64,000 nt of DNA, taken from positions 930,001 to 994,000 of the forward strand of contig OZ037839.1 in NCBI GenBank assembly GCA_964035575.1, read 5' to 3'. The DNA is from Rhynchopus sp. YZ270_cl-10 (taxonomy: Eukaryota; Euglenozoa; Diplonemea; Diplonemida; Diplonemidae). The notes beneath the pieces are model-generated. The model worked only from the letters and a program-made list of their open reading frames with translations, was not told the DNA's origin and did no database searches. A program made the position numbers and the translations under genes. Each line of letters starts with the position of its first letter. Position 1 is the first letter of the stretch. Positions 33,360 through 43,133 of the stretch are shown here, one piece after another.

Positions 33360-34026
33360 AAAAAAAAAAAAGTACTTTTTTTCACTCACCATTTCCCACC
33401 AAAAATTGACCACTAAATATGGTGCAACACTTTATTTCACCCAAGTTTGGCTTAAAATGATCGGGAGAGTGAAATAAACTAAATAACCAGTGAATACAAA
33501 TACTTCATTTTACCCACACTTTTCCACCTATCAAAACAATGCCCCGTTCGAAGAAGGACCAGATGCAGGAGATACGCTCCTAGCTCCGAGAGAAAATACT
33601 GCTGGTATTGCGTCACGCACGAAATGGACTGAGTTCCTTTCGTTTTCGGACATGAAGGGCAACATCCCTGCGTGAGGAACATTTTGTGTGATACCCTTTG
33701 CTTATTATCACTTTACCTCGCTCTGCCGGTAATTGTAGGCCAAACTTTCGTGAAATAAAGGCCATATTAATTTCACTCTTCCGCACAGCCAAATATCGCG
33801 AATTTGCACTCGTTTATTTCACCGGCAGATAAAATCTCGTATCTGGCACAATAAAGCGCACTTCATTTAACTCGTGAGTGGATCTGCAGATTTGCATTCT
33901 CATTTCAACTCGCTGCGCTCGTTAAAATGAATACTTTTCGTGACTCGCTTCGCTCGTCACGAAAAGTACGCAAATCTGCAGATCCACTCACTCGTGAAAT
34001 AAAGTGCACTTTATTTCACCAGATAA
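33360..34026 (+). mobile_element. Deleted relative of the tyrosine-recombinase element
   Basis: The outer parts match the arms of the 25.5-27.4 kb element: GCCTACAATTACC/GGTAATTGTAGGCC, the block around TTCCGCACAGCCAAA, and many GTGAAATAAAG words. Inside, at 33539-33675, lies the start of the recombinase gene (MPRSKKDQMQEI, then in another frame SRTKWTEFLSFSDMKGN against the intact STAYKTEWNKFLQHNKITG). About 85 percent of the recombinase is missing and the rest is frameshifted, so this is an internally deleted, non-autonomous derivative. Orientation is plus, opposite to the intact copy. Confidence 0.75.
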
Positions 34027-34051
34027 ATAGTTATTTCTTTTGTTCCCATTT

Positions 34052-34988
34052 ATCATACTTGGACCGCCCGAAATATATTTCGGGCGAATTCGGGCGGATT
34101 TTTCGGGCGCAGATCCCGAGCGCCCGAAATGTGCCCGAAATATATTTCGGGCGTTTTAAAGGGAATTTATACGTAATTCGGGCGAATTCGGGCGCATTTC
34201 GGGCGAATTTGGGCACATTTCGGGCGAATTCGGGCGAATTCGGGCGATTTCGGGCAGATTCGGGCGAATTCGGGCGCACAACCAGTATCTTATGTGTGCT
34301 GGGAAGCATGCCACCAGTGTAAAAATTTAACGCTTTATTTGAAAGATTGGCACAAAATTTGTTCAAAGAAAAAAAAATTGAGCAAAAATTCCTAGTAGAA
34401 CCCAACTTATATGAGTGCAGCTCTGTTAGCAGCCACGTATAAAACCGATTTCCCTAACAATTTACACTAAAATACTACTAAAAACGTAAAAAGGCGATTT
34501 TTCACGTTATTGGGCATCTCCAGAACAACTACAGGCCCGAAACACCCCGAGAATGGGTCAGAACCACCCTGTGACCCGAAAATTCACAAAAATTCACCCT
34601 GAAATACGAAAAAATAGTGAAAACCCGGTTGATAGTGTGTTTTGGGGAGGAATAAGCAAATGATAGTCAGAAAACCCGTAATTTGGTGGTGATTCTCACG
34701 GGCCTCCAAAGTGCACTCAGGTGTACAAAAGTTTTCGATTCTTGCTTATTTTGACAGATTTGACATCAAATATTTCCAAATATAAAAAGTTTTTTGCAAA
34801 AATGAGTAGAACCTACCTAGTCGGTTTTCACTACGGAAAAAGCGCCCGAATTCGCCCGAAATCTGCATTTCGGGCGATTTCGGGCGTTTTCGGGCGACTT
34901 CGGGCGCACAAAATCGCCCGAAATCCGCCCCTAATTCGCCCGAAATCGCCCGAAATGCCCGAAATATATTTCGGGCGGTCCAAGTATG
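34052..34988. mobile_element. Foldback element with TTCGGGCGAA arrays
   Basis: The ends are inverted copies of CATACTTGGACCGCCCGAAA, at 34052 and ending at 34988. Arrays of TTCGGGCGAATTCGGGCG words fill 34070-34285 and 34845-34975, around a non-array core of about 560 bp (34286-34844). No coding frame is recognised. The flanks share ATTTAT but with three extra bases on the right, so a 6-bp target duplication is possible but not exact. Confidence 0.75.
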
Positions 34989-35151
34989 AAAATTTATGGC
35001 TCTGCAAATTTTTCTCTGCAGCGACAGATCGGAAGGCCGCGGCATGTGGCATGTGAGCGGTGGTGAAACAAATACTGGATAAAAAACAACTCTCAAAAAT
35101 CACCAAAAACCCCCCAAACCCCTCTGTTCATCCAGCTTGTCCTGCTCCTGT

Positions 35152-37114
35152 TTATGCTGCCCCCAACTCTCCAAATCCTCTTTTTGTTCCTCTTTTTTGT
35201 CCTCTTGTACTTGCATCAATCCCTTCCCTCTCTTGTCCTGCTTTCAATGCAATACATTGTCTTGCACTTCCAGACACGTCTGTTCGTACTGCCTCAAAAG
35301 CTTCTATCCGCACATCTTCGAACTGTTCCGTAAACCTTGCGTAAATCTCACGCACACGTACATAGAAGGCCTCCTTGTAGGTGCTCATTCTAGGGTCTCC
35401 ATTCGGGAGAGACAACATCTCGTCAATGTCGATGTTGCCTGGCAAGACGACTGTTGTGAGTGCGTTGCAGTTGCGCAGGAAGTCGTGCCGGATCTCTGTG
35501 TCCCTGCCAAAACCTGACATGTCCAGCGTGGTCAAGGATGTGCACTCTTGAAGGAAACGTTTATCAATCTGCGTAACATTGCTCATTCCTGAGAAGTCTG
35601 CTGTTGTCAACGCGGAGCAGTCTTCCATCCAGCAGTCCTCAATGTGTGTGATGCTGCCAAAAGCTGAAAGGTCAATACTTCCCAGCGAGGTGCAACCCCA
35701 GAGAAAGCAGTGACCCACCTTCACAACTCTGTGCAGTGCTGTCAAGTCAATGGTTGCCAACGAGGTGCAGTTATGGAGGAAGCCGTTCTCAATGTGCGTG
35801 ACTCTGCGCCATCCTGAGATGTCAATCCTTTCCAACGACTGGCAGCTGACAAGAAAGTATGTACCAACCTTCGTCACACTCGTCATCTCGGATAAGTCAA
35901 GATTTGTGACGCTACTACCTGCGAGGAAACCGTCCCCTATCACCGTCACAGCAGTGAACCCTGACACGTCAAGGCTTGTCAACGATTTGCAGTCATAGAG
36001 ACAGAAACTCCCAATGTGCGTAACGTTGCGCAATCCCGACAAGTCAACTCTTGTAACCACACACATGAAGAGGAAGTGGTCCTCAATTCGTGTCACACCA
36101 GACACAGCAGAGAGATCAAGTGTAGTAAACGATGCTTGCGACAAGAAGTAGTTTGGAATAACAGTCGCAACCTCCGCCTGAAGAAGCAGAGAAGCCACCT
36201 CAGGATCCCTCACAGTCGCCAACCTCGCTTCGCTAAACGTTTTTAAAAATAGGATGGAACACCCCGTTCCGAAGAGGAATGCAGCCACCCCGAAAAAGTG
36301 GGGGTGTGTCGCCAGTCTGCGGTGAGAAACTCCTCCCTGAGTCAAAACTGCCGCTGGTTAGCGCTGGCTAAGGTTCCCTTTTCACCCGGTCACAATCGAG
36401 TCTCGCTCCGTCGGCGTTGACTGCACTGCAAAGCCCCTTGGTCCACCGTCGTAAAAAGACACCACAAAAAGCGTAGGTAGGTGGGGGACCGGCAGGTTAC
36501 AGACAGAGGCAGTACGGAGCTAAGGTGTCGGCGGTCGCGGGTTGCCGTGGAGGCCTGCCCCCCGTGGAGGTCTTGGGATCTGGGAGTTTTGTGGAAGTAA
36601 TCGGCTCAGAGTACCCTGCATTCCATGCACGACTCGAGCTCCTTGTGGTAGGATATTGGGGTCCCGGGAAGCACCCTTCGCCCCGAGGTCCCACCACCCC
36701 AGACAGTTTGTAGGTCTAAAAGCACAACGTACTTGTCCAGGACCTGGCCGCTCTTGGGTTCTCTCAAAAAAAGATACTAATCCCGTACGCCCGTGCACCG
36801 CAAAAATGTGCTATGGGGGGCGGTCCGCCGTCGGGAGTCGCCAACCTCGCTTCGGAAATGTCTGTCTCACCCAAGGCACGAAGTGTCTCAACAGATTGGT
36901 ACTTGGTAGTTTTCGTCAACACGACTGTGTCTCCAGCACTCAGTTCTGTGATGTCCTCTCCTTCCTCCTTCCCTCCGAAGCCCATGCGGAAGCTGTCTTC
37001 GCACAACCCTGTTGCAGACGCCACCTTCTGCCGCATCGTCTCCGTTGTGTCGTTCTCACCCACCTCAATCACGTATTTGTTTTCATCATCATATCCCTGC
37101 ACACACAGTTCCAT
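35152..37114 (-). pseudogene. Ubl-like + LRR gene split by a 603-bp insertion (copy 2)
   Basis: The 5' part runs from the ATG at 37114 (MELCVQGYDDENKYVIEV) to codons for SEARLAT at about 36836. The 3' part resumes at 36232 (SEARLATVRDPEVASLLLQ) and runs to a stop at 35152 with the complete C-terminal tail (GQKRGFGELGAA). The two parts together would make a normal family member: ubiquitin-like segment, linker, about 9 LRRs, the conserved PGNIDIDEMLSLPNGDPRMS block and a charged tail. Both sides of the insertion carry the same 19 bp of coding sequence, so the gene was whole until the insertion. The 3' frame remains open, which suggests that the event is recent. Confidence 0.85.
36214..36854. 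mobile_element. 603-bp insertion with 19-bp target duplication
   Basis: The insert spans 36233-36835. It is flanked by direct copies of AGTCGCCAACCTCGCTTCG (36214-36232 and 36836-36854), a sequence present once in the uninterrupted sibling genes. The insert is GC-rich, has no terminal inverted repeats and no clear poly(A), and contains hairpin-prone stretches such as ACCCCGAAAAAGTGGGGGT. It has no long open frame. A long target duplication without inverted ends fits target-primed retroposition (SINE or truncated LINE) better than a cut-and-paste transposon. The family is not recognised. Confidence 0.85.
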
Positions 37115-38253
37115 TGTTTCGAGTGAAGTGTTGCTCTGTTGTGGGGTGGTGTTGAGAAGGAGGAGGAGGGAGGCAAGATACAACAAAAATGCTTTCTTGT
37201 TTGTTTTTCACTCATCCACACACTGACACATATGTGGAGTGGAAAAGACTTTGGGCTGACAGGTTGTTCATAAAAAGTGGTGGGGACACTCCGGTTTGTC
37301 ACAGTTGTGCACCAAACCTGCCAAACCCTCCTGCTTGTCAGCTCTGTGGGCGTTTGTTAGTGTTGGCTGACAGTCGGCCATGGTGGGGGTGACAACGTGA
37401 TTCCATCACGTGGAAGTATAGAAGCACTGGAGCAAAACACCTTTGTTCCCTTGCGAATGCAAAACCACACAAAACAGCTCCCCACACCACAGCTTCAATA
37501 TTCTTCTCATCACACAACTGGAAAGGATACATAACATTTTACCCAAGCGTTCACAGGTTGATCCAAAAATGACCTTGTCCCTTTTGTCAAAATCTCTTTG
37601 TTTTCTCTTGGTCTATTTTCCCTGCATTTCTTATTCTCTTCTTTGTACTTTCTTTTGTTTTGGTTGTTGTTAGATACGCTCAATTGTGTATCGTATTCAG
37701 TGAAAATCGCGGAACTCCTTTTTTCATGTGTATCCATGGAAAGACAGTCTCTGATGTGATACCGCGGGGGAATTGAAAAAATGTGACGCATTCACGGCCT
37801 GTGCTAACGCATACCCAAATAGCACAGACGAAAGCTCCATCCACCTCACTGCCTCTCAGACAGTGCAAAGGGTGCTCGTGACCCAAGGTAGACCAAACCC
37901 GATAACACAAAAAACACAAGAAGACTTTCTATACACCCCCGTTCTCTATTTTGCTGTCGTCCTGCTCTTTGTTCATCGTATCCATCCTTTCTCTCTATTT
38001 TTGAAACCCCCAAAAGACCCGAAAACCCCGAAAAACCCTCATATTGAAAAAGTAAGGTGCTGAGACACAAAAGGGGGGAAGGGGAAACAGTAAGCCTCGT
38101 GACAGCCGAAAAACGTGCAGCTTCGAGGTCGCAGTGCACAGTCGCAGCTGGCGGCGTCACTCTGTGTGTCTCCGCCACTTGCGGGAATCCTCCTGTGATG
38201 CGCACTGCGTTTCGGGCGGGTTTCAACCACTGACTTCCTCTGCTGGCCGTTCC
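37115..38253. other. LRR intergenic module (copy A)
   Basis: Upstream of the split LRR gene. The pyrimidine tract ending CCACAACAG (plus-strand complement at 37130-37175) sits about 25 bp before the start codon and is shared by all family members. The block 37200-37790 is nearly identical to 39600-39980 plus 40240-40430, so gene and upstream DNA were duplicated together. The plus-strand frame at 37231-37392 (DTPVCHSCAPNLPNPPACQL) is conserved in the copies, but probably only because the DNA is. From 37800 to 38250 I see nothing recognisable. Confidence 0.6.
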
Positions 38254-39501
38254 TCACTGCACTCGACACAACGTCGCTGCAGCCTGTCCCAGACTCTGAC
38301 CTTCCAAATGCCCTTGCTTGTCATGCTCCTGTTTGTCCAGTTCCTGCTTCTCCTCGTCTTCTTGTGCTTGCATCAAACCTTCTCCTTCTTGTCCTGCTTT
38401 CAATGCAATACATTGTCTTGCATCTCCAGACACGTCTGTTCGTACTGCCTCAAAAGCTTCTATCCGCACATCTTCGAACTGTTCCGTAAACCTTGCGTAA
38501 ATCTCACGCACACGTACATAGAAGGCCTCCTTGTAGGTGCTCATTCTAGGGTCTCCATTCGGGAGAGACAACATCTCGTCAATGTCGATGTTGCCTGGCA
38601 AGACGACTGTTGTGAGTGCGTTGCAGTTGAGCAGGAAGTCATCCTGGATCTCTGTGTCCCTGCCAAAACCTGACATGTCCAGCGTCGTCAAGGATGTGCA
38701 ATCTTGCAGGAAACACCTACCGATCAGCGTAACATTGCTCATTCCTGAAAAGTCTGCTGTTGTCAACGCGGAGCAGTCTTGCATCCAGCCGTCCTCAATG
38801 TGCGTGATTCTGCGCCATCCTGAGATGTCAAGACTTTCCAACGACCCGCAGTAGGCAAGAAAGTATTTACCAACCTTCGTCACACTCGTCATCTCGGATA
38901 AGTCAAGATTTGTGACACCACTTTCTTGGAGGAACCTGTTCCCTATCACCGTCACACCAGTGAACCCTGACACGTCAAGGCTTGTCAACGATGTGCAGTA
39001 AGAGAGAAAGCTATGCCCAATGTGCGTAACGTTGCACAATCCCGACAAGTCAACGGTTTCCACCGACCTACACCAGTAGAGGAAGCCGTCCTCAATTCGT
39101 GTCACACCAGACACAGCAGAGAGATCAAGTCTCGTAAACGATGCTTCGCACAAGAAGTAGTGCGGAATAACAGTCGCAACCTCCGCCTGAAGAAGCAGAG
39201 AAGCCACCTCAGGATCCCTCACAGTCGCCAACCTCGCTTCGGAAATGTCTGTCTCACCCAAGGCACGAAGTGTTTCAACAGATTGGTACTTGGTAGTTTT
39301 CGTCAACACGACTGTGTCTCCAGCACTCAGTTCTGTGATGTCCTCTCCTTCCTCCTTCCCTCCGAAGCCCATGCGGAAGCTGTCTTCGCACAACTCTGTT
39401 GCAGACGCCACCTTCTGCCGCATCGTCTCTGTTGTGTCGTTCTCACCCACCTCAATCACGTATTTGTTTTCATCATCATATCCCTGCACACACAGTTCCA
39501 T
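38254..39501 (-). CDS. Ubl-like + BspA-type LRR protein (copy 3)
   Basis: A 415-residue open frame from the ATG at 39501. Residues 1-75 are the ubiquitin-like segment (VIEVGENDTTETMRQKVASA) and 76-110 the linker (ALGETDISEARLATVRDPEV). About 8 LRRs of about 23 residues follow, each with the FLxxCxSLxxLDxSGFxxVTxIGxx pattern. The conserved PGNIDIDEMLSLPNGDPRMS block and the YVRVREIYARFTEQFEDVRI segment come next. The tail differs from its siblings: after EGEG it turns into a Gln/Glu/Lys-rich stretch (EDEEKQELDKQEHDKQGH), through a small frame change in the repetitive 3' end. It has fewer repeats than copies 4 and 6, consistent with loss of repeat units by unequal exchange. No signal peptide is present. 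It is probably a protein-binding cytoplasmic protein, with the ligand unknown. Confidence 0.88.
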   Translation of the reverse strand: MELCVQGYDDENKYVIEVGENDTTETMRQKVASATELCEDSFRMGFGGKEEGEDITELSAGDTVVLTKTTKYQSVETLRALGETDISEARLATVRDPEVASLLLQAEVATVIPHYFLCEASFTRLDLSAVSGVTRIEDGFLYWCRSVETVDLSGLCNVTHIGHSFLSYCTSLTSLDVSGFTGVTVIGNRFLQESGVTNLDLSEMTSVTKVGKYFLAYCGSLESLDISGWRRITHIEDGWMQDCSALTTADFSGMSNVTLIGRCFLQDCTSLTTLDMSGFGRDTEIQDDFLLNCNALTTVVLPGNIDIDEMLSLPNGDPRMSTYKEAFYVRVREIYARFTEQFEDVRIEAFEAVRTDVSGDARQCIALKAGQEGEGLMQAQEDEEKQELDKQEHDKQGHLEGQSLGQAAATLCRVQ

Positions 39502-40925
39502 TGTTTCGAGTGAAGTGTTGCTCTGTTGTGGAGTAAGTGTTGAGAAGGAGGAGGGAGGCAAGATACAACAAAATAGCTTTCTTGTTTGTTTTTCACTTAT
39601 CCCCACCCTGCCACATATGTGGAGTGGAAAAGACTTTGGGCTGACAGGTTGTTCACAAAAAGTGGTGGGGACACTCCGGTTTGTCAGAGTTGTGCACCAA
39701 ACCTGCCAAACCCTCCTGCTTGTCAGCTCTGTGGGCGTTTGTTAGTGTTGGCTGACAGTCGGCCATGGTGGGGGTGACAACGTGATTCCATCACGTGGAA
39801 GTATAGAAGCACTGGAGCAAAACACCTTCGTTCCCTTGCGAATGCAAAACCACACAAAACAGCTCCCCACACCACAGCTTCAATATTCTTCTCATCACAC
39901 AACTGGAAAGGATACATAACATTTTACCCAAGCGTTCACAGGTTGATCCAAAAATGACCTTGTCCCTTTTGTCAAAATCTCTTTGTTTTTTTTTTTTTTT
40001 TTTTTTTTTTTCACTGTAACCTACCATGGTAGGCGTGACGCTGACTACACGGTAATTATTGGTAGCCGCGCCACTGGTACTGCCTCTTGCTTAGTTTTGT
40101 TGTTGTGCTACTTAGCGGGGTTCCACACTGCGACGGGGCAGGGGGGACAGCTTCCCTTTTCCTCTTGGAGACACAGTCCGCACACCTCTCCCCAAGGTGT
40201 GGCAGAGCCTACTGACTCTGGGCTGACGACATGGTTTGTTTTCTCTTGGTCTATTTTCCCTGCATTTCTTATTCTCTTCTTTGTACTTTCTTTTGTTTTG
40301 GTTGTTGTTAGATACGCTCAATTGTGCATCGTATTCAGTGAAAATCGCGGAACTCCTTTTTTCATGTATATCCATGGAAAGACAGTATCAGATGTGATAC
40401 CGTGGGGGAATTGAAAAAAGGTGTCGTTGACAAAAAATAAACAACTGACGAGCTGCGTGAAAAAACGAGTGTTTCTATGTGTGTGATATTTTGTGGGGGG
40501 GGGGGGGATAACATATTGCAAACAAAGCTTGTTGCATTCCTACTCTCGTTTCTGCTGCACTCTCACTACCTTCCCACTCCATTCGGTTTTCTCTTACTTT
40601 ATAAAATAATATATTTTGGCCTCTGTGAAATATCAAGGACAATCGACACGAATAACGTGGTGTGGGAAATGCGGGATAACTGAGTGCTGCATAAAAAACA
40701 AAGTTGACTTGAAATACAAAGCCCTCTCGTGAACAGTGTACTTTAAACAAAACTGGAAAAAAAAAAGAGAGCGGGGGGAGAAAGGAGGATAAATGTTTCA
40801 TCCCCACCCCCTTACACTGCATAGCTCTGTTAAACTTGTAGTCATTTGGATTTTGCTTTTCGTTCTTCACACAAATCACCAAACCCCCCGAACCCCTCTG
40901 CTCATCCAGCTTGTCCTGCTCCTGT
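39502..40925. other. LRR intergenic module (copy B) with an insertion
   Basis: Same layout as 37115-37790: pyrimidine tract before the start codon, the conserved antisense Cys-rich frame (39616-39777), then shared sequence to 40430. It differs from copy A by the insertion at 39990-40234. From 40440 to 40925 I see nothing recognisable apart from a G run at about 40496-40508. Confidence 0.6.
39982..40242 (-). mobile_element. SINE-like or truncated retroposed insertion
   Basis: Compared with the duplicate module at 37590, an extra 245 bp (39990-40234) is present, bordered by TTTGTTTT on both sides. On the minus strand the insert begins CCATGTCGTCAGCCCAGAG and ends GGTAGGTTACAGTG plus about 25 A. 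The end resembles the GAGGTTACAG-A tail of the retroelement family at 13276, 19575 and 30011. The duplicate module gives the empty site. The 8-bp target duplication is in T-rich sequence and so is less certain than the insertion itself. Confidence 0.8.
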
Positions 40926-42476
40926 TTATGCTGCCCCCAACTCTCCAAATCCTCTTTTTTGTCCTCTTGTGCTTGCATCAAACCCTTCTCCTTCTTGTCC
41001 TGCTTTCAATGCAATACATTGTCTTGCACTTCCAGACACGTCTGTTCGTACTGCCTCAAAAGCTTCTATCCGCACATCTTCGAACTGTTCCGTAAACCTT
41101 GCGTAAATCTCACGCACACGTACATAGAAGGCCTCCTTGTAGGTGCTCATTCTAGGGTCTCCATTCGGGAGAGACAACATCTCGTCAATGTCGATGTTGC
41201 CTGGCAAGACGACTGTTGTGAGTGCGTTGCAGTTGAGCAGGAAGTCGTGCCGGATCTCTGTGTCCCTGCCAAAACCTGACATGTCCAGCGTCGTCAAGGA
41301 TGTGCACTCTCGCAGGAAACCACGATCAATCAGCGTAACATTGCTCAGTCCTGATAAGTCTGCTGCTGTCAACGCGGAACACCCTTGCATCCAGTTCTCA
41401 ATGTGTGTGATGCTGCGCAACACTGATAAATCAACTGCTTTCAATGATGTGCACCCGAGAAGAAACCCTGACCCAATAGCTGCGACATTGCCAAAAGCTG
41501 AGAAGTTAATGCTTGCCAGCGAGGTGCAGGTCCTCAGAAAGCAGTTACCCACCTTCACAACCCTGTGCAGTGCTGTCAAGTCAATCGTTTCCAACGAGGT
41601 GCAGCCCCTACAAAATTCGATCCCAATTTCCGTCACATTCGTCATCCCTGAAAAGCTGATGGTGGTCAACGACGAGCAGTAGCGGAGAAGCTCGGAGCCG
41701 ATCTTCGTGACACTGCGAAAAGCTGACAAATCAATGGTTGCCAACGAGGTGCAGTTCTGGAGGAAGCCGTCCTCAATGTGCGTGATTCTGCGCCATCCTG
41801 AGATGTCAATCCTTTTCAACGACCTGCAGTAGGCAAGAAAATCTGCACCAACCTTCGTCACACTCGTCATCTCGGATAAGTCAAGATTTGTGACGCCAGT
41901 TCCATGGAGGAACGACTCCCCTATCACCGTCACACCAGTGAACCCTGACACGTCAAGGCTTGTCAACGATGCGCAGTAAGAGAGACAGTCATGCCCAATG
42001 TGCGTAACGTTGCACAATCCCGACAAGTCAACGGTTTCCACCGACCTACAACTGTAGAGGAAGTGGTGCTCAATTCGTGTCACACCAGACACAGCAGAGA
42101 GATCAAGTCTCGTAAACGATGCTTGCGACAAGAAGAAGCCTGGAATAACAGTCGCAACCTCCGCCTGAAGAAGCAGAGAAGCCACCTCAGGATCCTTCAC
42201 AGTCGCCAACCTCGCTTCGGAAATGTCTGTCTCACCCAAGGCACGAAGTTCCTCAACAGATTGGTACTTGGTAGTTTTCGTCAACACGACTGTGTCTCCA
42301 GCACTCAGTTCTGTGATGTCCTCTCCTTCCTCCTTCCCTCCGAAGCCCATGCGGAAGCTGTCTTCGCACAACCCTGTTGCAGACGCCACCTTCTCCCGCA
42401 TCGTCTCCGTTGTGTCGTTCTCACCCACCTCAATCACGTATTTGGTATCATCATATCCCTGCACACACAGTTCCAT
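40926..42476 (-). CDS. Ubl-like + BspA-type LRR protein (copy 4, longest)
   Basis: A 516-residue open frame from the ATG at 42476 (MELCVQGYDDTKYVIEVG). The ubiquitin-like segment and linker are as in the siblings. About 13 LRRs follow, with repeats such as NCTSLATIDLSAFRSVTKIG and GCTSLETIDLTALHRVVKVG. The PGNIDIDEMLSLPNGDPRMS block and a C-terminal tail ending RGQKRGFGELGAA complete the protein. This appears to be a full-length member and can serve as the reference for the others. The conserved pyrimidine tract and CAACAG lie upstream. The gene is downstream of and co-oriented with the eEF2-like gene at 43134-46672. Cytoplasmic location is inferred from the lack of a signal peptide. The ligand is unknown. 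Confidence 0.9.
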   Translation of the reverse strand: MELCVQGYDDTKYVIEVGENDTTETMREKVASATGLCEDSFRMGFGGKEEGEDITELSAGDTVVLTKTTKYQSVEELRALGETDISEARLATVKDPEVASLLLQAEVATVIPGFFLSQASFTRLDLSAVSGVTRIEHHFLYSCRSVETVDLSGLCNVTHIGHDCLSYCASLTSLDVSGFTGVTVIGESFLHGTGVTNLDLSEMTSVTKVGADFLAYCRSLKRIDISGWRRITHIEDGFLQNCTSLATIDLSAFRSVTKIGSELLRYCSSLTTISFSGMTNVTEIGIEFCRGCTSLETIDLTALHRVVKVGNCFLRTCTSLASINFSAFGNVAAIGSGFLLGCTSLKAVDLSVLRSITHIENWMQGCSALTAADLSGLSNVTLIDRGFLRECTSLTTLDMSGFGRDTEIRHDFLLNCNALTTVVLPGNIDIDEMLSLPNGDPRMSTYKEAFYVRVREIYARFTEQFEDVRIEAFEAVRTDVSGSARQCIALKAGQEGEGFDASTRGQKRGFGELGAA

Positions 42477-42836
42477 TGTTTCGAGTGAAGTGTTGCTCTG
42501 TTGTGGGGTGAGTGTTGAGAAGGAGGAGGAGGGAGGCAAGATACAACAAAATGGGGGGATAACATGCTCGAGAGACTCTTTACTCTTTGTTTGCTCAAAA
42601 GACTGCAAAGTGGGAAGAGAAAAACTAAGATTGTTTGTTGTTCGCTTCCAGGGTGCGTCAGCGGTGTGCCCGAGAGGCTGTTGTCTCCAAAGCTAGTCGT
42701 GCAGTGCGAAAGGAACCAGCTATCAATACGTCTGGCACTGCGAAGTGATGGCAATAGAGGGACGTCAACCCTGTGCACGAAAGAACCTTCTCCCGCATAT
42801 CACCAACCCCGCCAAAACAGTGAAAATTCTATTCAA

Positions 42837-43100
42837 TTATTTCCAACGCGATGCAGCTTGAGGAAGCCTTTCCCAACCTCTGACACCGTACCACGTAGAT
42901 ACGTCCGGTCGTGTCAACACGCTGCAGTGCGAAAGCAACCAATGTCCAACAGGCACCACCCCTTCCAACCCAGGCAAGTCAAGCACTGTCCACTCGACGC
43001 CATAAAGACAATTACCCGATGGAAGTGACACTGCTCGCCTCAGCAACTCACCATACAGAGCAGTAGTGGACCCGAACGCCTGCAACCACCCCCACCCCAA
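42837..43100 (-). pseudogene. LRR relic downstream of the eEF2-like gene (arm A)
   Basis: The minus-strand frame contains WTVLDLPGLEGVVPVGHWLL, then SHCSVLTRPDVSTWYG. These keep the FLxxCxxLxxLDxS spacing of the nearby LRR family but are strongly diverged. The first half is unrelated or lost. It lies between the eEF2-like stop codon and the intact LRR copy 4. A matching relic is at 63003-63266. Confidence 0.6.
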
Positions 43101-43133
43101 CGACCAACAGCAAGGCTTGTGTGCACCCCCTCT

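Noticed and set aside
37130-37186. Signal peptide on LRR proteins (LYLASLLLLLN upstream of MELC)
   Set aside because: There is no ATG in that upstream frame. The leucines are the translation of the pyrimidine tract before the start codon.
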